DNA of 64,000 nt from Massospora cicadina (lineage: Eukaryota > Entomophthoromycota > Entomophthoromycetes > Entomophthorales > Entomophthoraceae), in the NCBI GenBank assembly GCA_022478985.1, contig JAKSZP010005264.1:248001-312000 (forward strand), written 5' to 3'. The stretch's first letter is position 1. Each line of letters begins with the position of its first letter. Shown one piece after another: positions 55,990 to 64,000 of the stretch. Both the position numbers and the translations under genes were made by a program. Under the pieces are notes generated by a model that ran no database searches, had not been told where the DNA came from, and saw only the letters and a program-made list of their open reading frames with translations.

Positions 55990-57034
55990 TAAGCAAATTA
56001 AAAATGATAGACAAAAAATGTTTTTGGGCATTAGGTCTGAGAAAGCAGTGATCAATAGCCAAAAAATATTGTTTTCAGGTATTAGGCCTGGTAAAGCATT
56101 TTCAGGGAAATGGCAGAAAAGTTTGGGTCCTTTTGGTTGGGAACAGGTTCAGGACGGCCAACCTGCCCACACTCGGTCATTCAACCGTTTGTTCAGTCAA
56201 GATTGGCATATCAGGCGCTGCACCCAAATTACTATCTGAGGGCTTCAAATTTATGTCGATAGCACCCAATATTTGTTCAACTGGTCGTGAGATTGAATTG
56301 GAACCGTTGGGCAATCCAGCTAATATCTCATCCTTCATGCTTTTTAGCTTTTGAATTTTGTGCATCACCAGATTGCCAGCCAAAACAAATCTGACCGATT
56401 TCAAATTGATAAACTTGGCACAAATTTTGCAAATCCCTGCAACAGTTCTGCTGAGGTAAGAGTGGGTATTGGGGGTGGGATCCAAAGCGGACGAGCTGTT
56501 ACCCATCGCTCATCTACTACGTGAGTGAGGTCGCCCTGAGTGATGTAGGGGTACCACCATCCTCTTTGGTATCTTCTTATTTGGGAATAGGAAGATGGAG
56601 CAATCGAGAGCCAAAGGACGTTCCCCAAGACTTACATAAATGACACAATTCCCATAACAGCAATGGAATGCCAATGTTATCCAAGGCCAACACCCCCAAT
56701 CCATCTGCACTAATTCTGCCAGCATTGTCTGAACGTGCTGTTGATGCAAATTTCATTTAAAAATTGAAATTGGTAATTTTGGCAGAAAGTCAAGGAATTA
56801 TGACTTCCAGACCTTGAAGCATCCGTATCCACCAGGTACAAGTACAAAGGGTGGGTACTTTCCAGTTGGAGGTAGCCATTATAACGCTGAGTTGCTTCGG
56901 CTTTTGGGAAAAAGAGGAAACAGCAGTGTGGCTGACCACAACTGAAGACCACGGGTGGCGCCCACAGTTTACACTTCAAAATTTCCCACACATAAAGCGT
57001 TTGTGCACATAAATTTCTGTGGTTGGTCAACTAA
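55990..57034 (-). pseudogene. Leader and gag relic of a truncated chromovirus
   Basis: On the minus strand the sequence after the LTR begins with the primer-binding site TTAGTTGACCAAC (57034-57022). The frame through it (LVDQP then CVGNF) parallels LVNQP then RVGLS in the 38.6 kb element. 57030-56710 is open for 106 codons. 56628-56401 reads GDLTHVVDERWVTARPLW, the opening block of the family gag. 56506-56177 is open for 109 codons in another frame. Homology fades near 55990, with no pol. Confidence 0.65.
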
Positions 57035-57884
57035 TGTAAGGAGATTATCTATTACTCTCATGTTCCCAGCTTGAAAGTGTATGGTGCTCAGGGCCCACGC
57101 CCGGGAACTAGCCATTAGTACAAAAGTTACTAGAGCCCAGCAAAGGGTGCTGGAGCAATAAGAACTTAAGTATAGAAGGACGATCTTAATAACTAAAACC
57201 TAAACAAAAGTGACTTGGTGCACAGGGTAAGAAGGGGTAGGTGCACCAGGTTGGTGGGAACCTGGGTGAGCCAATGGTGCATGAGAGGATAACCTAATAA
57301 TTTTAAAATGGAATGATTTTTATAACGCGAAAACTCCTTGAAGAGGTTGCACACAGGATTGTTCATGGTAATATAGAAAAAAACAGGAAAATGGGGAAAT
57401 ATTATTGTAAGGAGTCAATTAACAAGGAATGTTTGTTGCAGAAAACATAATTTAAACTTTGTTGGGGAAATTTGGGCTCTGCTAAAGCAGTCCTAAGCAC
57501 TGATTCACCAATAGGAAAAAACTACCATCCAGATTGGTAGAATACACCAAAACTAACTTCACTCGAGTAATCAATTAAAGTTGGATTCAACCCAAACGAA
57601 TAGTTTCATAAATGAAATAAGGTTTAAACCCCTGTTCCTCAATCACCTGAATAGACCTGACGTTGTTAATTGAATAGACAATTCATTTTAACGCCTGGGC
57701 TGACACAAGGGGCTGGGCATTCTGCACCTCACAGTACCAACCTGGGCATATCTGGCTTGTACCCAACGTTGGTCTAATGTGTGCTTGAGGTCAGGGAGGT
57801 CCTGAAGCTTCATCTTCTGGGCCTCCTTTTGCCTAGCCTTATCCTTGGGGTTGATTCCCACTATCATGTCATTTAACCATGATA
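57035..57884 (-). repeat. Chromovirus-family LTR (5' LTR of a truncated element)
   Basis: 850 bp on the minus strand, TATCATGGTTAAATGAC to CTCCTTACA. The Pol-extension frame shows DPKDKA-like, LKHTLDQRWVQA-like and QVGT-like pieces with stops. The hydrophobic frame is broken. The sequence after the LTR keeps the self-priming site better than the 38.6 kb copy. No second LTR follows within the window. Confidence 0.82.
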
Positions 57885-57889
57885 CTTAA

Positions 57890-60270
57890 CTTGAGAAGAT
57901 CTCTCTAGTGTGCTGACAGATTTTTTGACTTTAGGAGCAGGGTCAAAGGACCCAAGCCACCAAAACCTTAGGCCCACCCAGCCCCAAGATATAACAGCTG
58001 AGGAGTCCCCCACTACAAACTTCCAACCTCACCGTCCTAAAGTACCCACACCCCCAAGATGGTGACAAGGTATATTTAGCTGTTAAAGTAAGTAAAAGAA
58101 AAATATCTCACCTCAGCAGCCACTCCTGGCGTTATCTCAATTTCAACTGCCCCAAACTCAAGATACAGCCAATCAAATCAATTAGCTGAAGTTAGATGCC
58201 CACCTCTGAGTCTAGTCTCAATTATAATTCTGGTTTTTAGCCTTAACTTTATTTCCTGGCTTAATCCTGTTTTCTGCAGAAATATGTGCCCCTGTTTCAA
58301 CCTGTTTCTGTTTTTTGGCAGTTTGACTCAGAATCAGGATTCCAAGTTTTTTGGCCTTAATTTTCCTGAAAGTAAACTTTTAAAATCTAAATCTGGAGTT
58401 AGAACAACTATTGTGGTCTTATCAAAAGGCATTTTACCTTAAAATGGGTGCAGGACAATATAATTTCATTGCCTAAAAAACAAAAGGGATTTTCTGATTG
58501 GTAGGGCTAACTTGTTGGTCCAGTGTTCATTAAATCTTTAAAATTCTTCTAAAAATAAACTAATATTCCTCTCCAAAGAAAATTGAAATTGAATTTCTCT
58601 TCTTACCTAATCTAAAATACCTACTAACTTAAGCTCCACTAACATAGATTCCTCATTTAACAGCCTGCAGATTTCCTCCTGGGCACAAGCAAAACCCTAT
58701 CTTCTGTCATGGATTTGACTGCTAATAATAAGACTGGGTCCCAATTAAAGTTTATGGGCACCAAGTAGAGAGCATAGAATGACATGGGCACAGCGGTCCA
58801 AGTGACTTGAACAATTAAGGTTCTATTGGGGAAGTGAGGGAAGCAAAAGTTCAATATCGTACCAAAGGCCCCCAAGGTAAATAAATGGTTGCAATGGGGG
58901 CAACCGCAAGTCTTACAGGGCAACCTCTAAGGGCGGGAGAGGCAGGGGGATGACAACTCCTCCAGGGTTCACAGTTGCTGGCCTTTGGGTTCAAGTGTGA
59001 GCTTGAATGCCAAAAAGGGGCAGCACAAGAGCTGACATGAAATCAGAGGTGAGAGTAAAAGGGATGGAACCCATGAGGAGCGTTGGGGCTGAGCTCTCCC
59101 TGAACAGGGTGCTCCAGGCGTCATGATCAGACTGGACCATCAGCAGATGGACCAGGTAGGGGTTTTTCCTCCATGTGCAGTGGAGTAGAGGTGCCCTGGT
59201 GCTGCTCCAACAGGGGAGCGGCTTCAGGAAATCCAACAGCGGAATGGATGGGAGGGTTCATGTTAAAATGGTACACAATAATGGATGAGTAAGCAGGTTC
59301 ATCGTTGGGGGTGAGTTGATTTATAATATTTATGATCTGCTACAACTTAGTGGGGTCGATTGACTGGATAATCCAGATGCTGAACATTGGAATAAGATCT
59401 GGGCAACAGTGCACTTTGCCAGATCGATTGGTGAAATTTTTAATTAATAAAGTAAGGCGATGGAGGCCATGACAAGCTGAGTGGGGTATATGTGGTTTAT
59501 TGGGTGCAAAGCGCCTGAAAGTAAGAGAATGAACTGACAACAGCCCCTGGGTAGGGCAGTTGCTTAAGTGATAAGAAAATAGCATGGGGGAGGTGTTATG
59601 AGATTGGTCATTTGGGGGATGGCGACGGGATCTGGTTGGCTGGTGGGGGAGGGGGGGTGGGTAGGATGCTCAAAATCCTAGCAAAAATTGATAAACTTTT
59701 ACAAATTTTCCCACATTTTTGGGACCAAGCCTGGTTGATAGTGCTAATCCAGGCCCAGACCATCCCGAGTCAGCCTGCTCACATGATTTGGAATTCCAAG
59801 ATCTTCCCAGGGCTGTGGCAGCTGGGCTGAGCTGTTTGAGAACTGGTCTGAACCCTCAATTGGGCTGTTTGCATGATCTGAACTTCCCAGATCTTCCCTC
59901 GAGAGTTGAGGAAGCTGGTCCAAGACATTTGATGACTGGTCCAGGATCCAAATCATGTCCCATTTGAATTCCAGCACTAACAAGTCTGGACCAGCTCTCC
60001 CAGGCCAGAATTTGTAGACTGGGCCCTGAGTTTGGCGCAGGAAATTTTCTCTTAATTTTGGCATAATTTGCCTGGGGAGTGGGGGTCCCAGGGGCCTGCC
60101 CATGGCCCCTGGCTTGCATGAACTCTTTGAAGACCTCCTCTATCAAAATTACTAGGGTTGAGGAGGGGGTATGGGGTGGGAACAGGTTATTTTTTGGGGG
60201 AAGAGAGGTCACCCAGAGCTTTCTTACCACGTGTTCCAAGTCGCTCAACTGTGACAGGGGGTCCACTTGA
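57890..60270 (-). pseudogene. gag relic abutting the end of an upstream pol
   Basis: From 60266 a 136-codon stretch reads SQLSDLEHVVRKLWVTSLPPK, the gag opening block, followed by a proline-rich region. Other open pieces are 59585-59340, 59236-58991 (81 codons) and 58923-58657 (88 codons). The last has KTCGCPHCNHLFTLGAFG, parallel to 30330-30440. Frames shift repeatedly. Only about 70 bp separate the gag opening from the end of Pol at 60341, so an LTR is missing here. The LTR ending at 57884 interrupts its far end. Confidence 0.62.
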
Positions 60271-60340
60271 GTCTTAGGGCCCCTTTTTGTCAGGAAGAGG
60301 TATTGCTACCTATCTAGGTGTAGGGGCTGGTATCCAGGAC

Positions 60341-63300
60341 TTACACTACCCTTTCATTTTTTGACTGGAAGGATTCCCCACCTGGGGCAAAGACCAAAGC
60401 GTAATTTTTGTGCCTCTCTGGGAGCTTTATTTCAAGGAGGGCAGCAATCTTCTGGGGGGACAGGGATGGCGCAGGGTGGGAAGTGTGGAATTCAACTACC
60501 AGGTCCTTGCAGTTTGCACAATCACGTGCACTCACCCAGCTGTTCTCATATAAGGGGTAGTTTTTCCATGCGACCAGGCATTTAACAGATTGGCGGGACC
60601 TCCAGGAAGCTAGGATAAATTCCACCTTTACTTCCTGGGAGTCCCCTATGACAATGGGCTCCGGAGAATTTGTCCTTTCCCCTTTGAAGGAGGTAAGGAG
60701 GGAAGTATGGAAGACATCATGCTGCTTCCAATGCGTGGGCAGTTTTAAATAGTAGGTCTCATTACCTAAATCCTTCTCAACCTTGAAGGGTCCTGAGCAT
60801 TTGGCTGCTAGCTTTTTGGTGGGAGCTTTCAGGGGAGGTTGCAGGTGTCTAACATGTTGAGTGATCTGACTTTGATCTCATGTCCGGGGAGGTGCTTCTA
60901 ATCATAAAACTTCTTGTAGTCCATAATGGACTTTTTCAAATATTCATGAAGCAGGTTTTGTGTCTTGCAAAGTGATATTATATGGTGCTTGGCTGCGGGA
61001 ACTGCTGAGGAGAGCTAAGGGACCAATTTGAAAGGATGATTTGTACACCAGGGTGGCCTCAAAGGAGGAGATTGGTTGAGGAATGGAGGGATTGCTTTAC
61101 ACAAAATGTGTAAGGGGAAGATCCTTGGCCCAGGTGTTTTGAGAGGCCGTCACATAACAGCGCAGGTATTGCTCTAGTACCTGATTCAACTGCTAATCTG
61201 CCCATTGGACTGGGGGTGGTAGGCGGTGGATCTTTAGGGCTTAATGCTGAGGAGGATAAACAACTCTTTCCAAGAAATGGGCAGTAAACTTGGCCCCCTA
61301 TCACCTATTATCTCTCTGAGGAGACCAAACATGGATAAGAAATGGTTGAAAAACAAATTTGTGCTCTCCACAGCAGTAATAGATGAGAGGGAGGGAATAA
61401 AGAGTACAAACTTGGTAAATAGATTTACAACTAACATGATAGCATCTGAGCTACAGGATGGTGGGAGCTCCACAATGAAGTGCACTGAAATTGAGGTCCA
61501 TGGGCCCTCAGCCTGCTGCAGGAGGTGTAGCAACCCCTTCTTCCTGTAATGATCAGATTTTGCCTAGGTGCAGGTGGCACAATGGGAGATCCAGGTGGTA
61601 ATGTCCTTTGAGGACCTGGGCCAGTTGTAGGTTCTCTTGATGATATCTGCACACTTCTTGATGCTAGGAGTGCCCAACTGTCTAGGGGACATAATGCTCC
61701 TCAATGATGCAGATACATAGGAAGGGATGACCAAAACTCAATCACAAAACCAGATTGTTCCCTCCCACAAAGTATATGGAGATCTCTTCTGACTCATAGA
61801 CTCCAAGTCATCATAAATCTCTATTCCTTCTAGATAATAAGTTTGGGAGGTGAGGATGCGGAGGAGGAGTGTGACATTTGGGGCCAGGTCAGAAAAAACT
61901 AATGTAGGGGGGCCAAGGAGAGGATTTTGGAGGGGGCACTACATTAGTGAGATCTAGTGGGTCTCACCCACCATCTGGTGACATGGAGATTTTGAATGAG
62001 CAGGTCCAGCAAAACATTCAGGGGCCCTTTATGAATTCATACTTGAAGTAAAACCCACATAGATCCTGGTAGGTGTGAGTTTGCCGGTGCCCCAGCTTCT
62101 GGGGTTTGCAGTAGTAGATCAAGTACTTATGATCCGTCTAAACGGTGATCTCATGCTGGGCACCCTGCAGGAGGTATCTTCAGTGGGTAAGTGACCACGC
62201 CACTAGCTCCTTATCATATATCAGCCACGCTTGCTTAGTTAAAGTGAACTTGCAGAAGAAATAAGCTGCCGGATGTTCAACTCCTTAATGCTCTTGTGAA
62301 TCACGGCGCCCATTGCCACTGATGAGGCATTGAATTCTACTTTAAAGGGGTGAGAGGAGTCAGCATATTGCAGTACTGGGGCTGTAAGAAAATCTCCTTG
62401 ATAAACTCAAAGGCCTTCTGGAATTTGGGGGACCACTTGAAAGGAACATTCTTTACTGTGAGAGGGTGGAGGGGTTCTGCTAGTTAGGCGATGGCTTGCA
62501 AGAATTTTAACAAAAAGGTTACAGTGCCGAGGAAGCTGCTAATTTGATTTTTCATAGTTGGGGTGGGCCATGACTGGATAACCACAAACTTGCAGGGGTT
62601 GAGGACAGCAATGTCATCCTTCAAGATAAAGTTGCCTAAGAAGGATACCTCATCCATGAAGAATTCAAACTTGGAAGGTTCATTAAGAGTCCCGCCTTGT
62701 GGAGGGCTGTCACCACTGCTTCTAGGTCCTTGGCATGTTGTTCTGGGGTGGGGGAATTGATCAGAAATTGTAAATATAGGCAATGGCACATGAGAAGTGC
62801 AAGTCCCCCAGCAATAAGCAATGATGTACTGGAAGGTTACCGGGGCATTCTTTAGTCCAAAGGGCATCACTCTGAATTGGAAGAGGCCTCGGCGAGTGCA
62901 TATAGCTGTAAGCCACTCCTGCCCCCTTGCCACCCTTACCTGAATGAAGGCATTCACCGGGTCCAACTTCAAGAAGATGTGGGACTTAGTGATAGCCTGG
63001 GCGACGTTTTCTCCAAGGGCAGGGGGTATGGATCAGGGATAGTAATGTTATTGAAGTGGCCATAGTCGATACAAGGGTGCATAGAGCCATCTGATTTCCT
63101 AGCAAAAACTATGGGGGAGGCGATGGGGGAAGATTTCTTAATGAGCCACCCCTTCTTAACATCTCCTCTAGCCAAATCCCCAAAGCCTTGTCCTCTTCCT
63201 CAGTGTAGGGTAGAGGTAGAAGTTTTTTTTTACTATGTTGAATGTCAGCTGAAATGATAGATCATACCTAGAGTGTAGGGGAAGCTTAGATGCCAGCGAC

Positions 63301-64000
63301 ATATCAAAGATGGCCTTGTAAGGGGCTAGAAAGGAAGGAAAGTCCAAAGGGAGGTCTATTGGAGTGGGGTTGGGCTTGGGAGATTGAGCCAAGTGAGGTA
63401 CCCAGGGGAAGGGTTTCTAGCATTGGAAACTCTCCACTCAGCTTAAAGGTTGTGAATAACAAGAAGTTACTCATAAGGTTGATATGGACCTGCTGGCGGC
63501 GCCACCAGCCCATCCCCAGAACTATAGGATAGAGCAGATCCTGTACCACCAAGAAGTGGTCACAAGACCCAAAATCATGAACGGAAAAGTGTAAGGGGCG
63601 TTGGATGCATTAGGACTTCAGAGGCTATTATGAGGCTCTCAGGAAAGATGAAAATTCCTCAATCACTGGGTCCAAGGAGCGTGCCACACTGAGATCAATA
63701 AAGTTACCCACCGCTCCCATGTCGAGGAGGGCTTGTACAGTGATCTCACCAATCTAGAGGGGAAGGAAACAGGAAACAGATAGGAGGCTTGATCCTCTTT
63801 TTGGGTAGAGCAAGAGAGAGGGAAACAGAGGAAGGGGCATGACCCACCATCAAAAGAGATTGCTCAAGAGTGGCTGGCTGGTTTGTTCCTGAGATAAGAG
63901 TGTCACTTTATCCATGTCCCAAATGGGGAGGTGGGGGATGATGCGTACACCCGCTTTACCCTCTTCAGGGGGAGTAGGGGTCAACCAGGGGGACATTAGC
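60341..64000 (-). pseudogene. Chromovirus pol relic, running off the window edge
   Basis: Order on the minus strand: protease (ALLDMGAVGNFIDLS near 63730-63680, with DMG for DTG/DSG); reverse transcriptase (63175-62969, GWLIKKSSPIASPIVFARKSDGSMHPCIDY; 62972-62484, VMPFGLKNAPVTFQ); RNase H (near 62250-62130, YDKELVAW and TDHKYLIYY); integrase (61652-61059, SVHFIVELP, MLVVNLFTKFVLFIP, EIIGDRGPS, where Asp is replaced by His and by Asn at the first positions). 60625-60341 is the chromodomain (VEFILASWRSRQSVKCLVAW, ENSWVSA) and the Pol tail (FAPGGES...NERVV). The YxDD palm lies in a damaged stretch near 62780. Its 5' part lies beyond 64000. Confidence 0.82.

Overview
This is a 64 kb piece of a large, AT-rich, repeat-dominated eukaryotic nuclear genome. 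Almost every recognisable coding stretch is a retrotransposon or a relic of one. There is a single host-type gene remnant, and no rRNA gene, canonical tRNA gene or prokaryote-style gene cluster. Chromodomain Ty3/gypsy elements and a LINE with a CCHC ORF1 fit a fungus. An arthropod-type protein relic and an arthropod-type repeat motif would fit an insect-associated early-diverging fungus (Entomophthorales-like). That placement is inference and I hold it loosely.

Layout. 1-5.1 kb: a foldback element, three short Helitrons (one nested in another), a tRNA-headed SINE, a minisatellite and a 23-bp retroposed fragment. 5.2-7.0 kb: LINE fossil. 7.05-9.37 kb: a miniature two-LTR element on the minus strand with only about 190 bp between its LTRs. 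9.9-10.4 kb: broken animal-type gene. 11.99-22.45 kb: a decayed but complete Ty3/gypsy element (TSD gcatc) hosting a Helitron inside integrase and two solo LTRs of another family. 23.9-25.8 kb: spliced host-type gene remnant, minus strand. 25.9-27.1 kb: repeats. 27.5-30.6 kb: 5' LTR plus gag of the chromovirus family. 30.8 kb: SINE. 31-31.7 kb: LINE relic. 32.3-39.5 kb: complete chromovirus (TSD ataaa), minus strand, with a foreign solo LTR inside its 3' LTR. 39.5-46.6 kb: heavily mutated second Ty3/gypsy element, minus strand. 47.5-53.0 kb: nearly full-length LINE, minus strand. 53.3-55.5 kb: a retroposed segment, a SINE and a LINE relic. 55.9-64 kb: minus-strand chromovirus pieces (LTR+gag, gag, pol), running off the right end.

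The most interesting system is the chromovirus family seen at 20.0, 21.3, 27.5, 32.3, 38.6 and 57.0 kb. Its roughly 890-bp LTR carries protein-coding sequence. The Pol frame runs across the polypurine tract into U3 and adds about 150 residues. A second frame with hydrophobic segments starts just after the predicted RNA 5' end and runs through U5 and the primer-binding site into the leader. The primer-binding site is not an obvious tRNA match. In consensus it is complementary over about 11 nt to a conserved LTR motif just upstream of this second frame, as expected for Tf1/sushi-type self-priming.

Two other points stand out. Tiny retroposed fragments of 17-23 bp, all ending in the same tail and flanked by 13-17 bp target duplications, occur at three places. 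Three SINEs also share a 3' tail with the 3' end of the resident LINE, which suggests that this LINE mobilises them.
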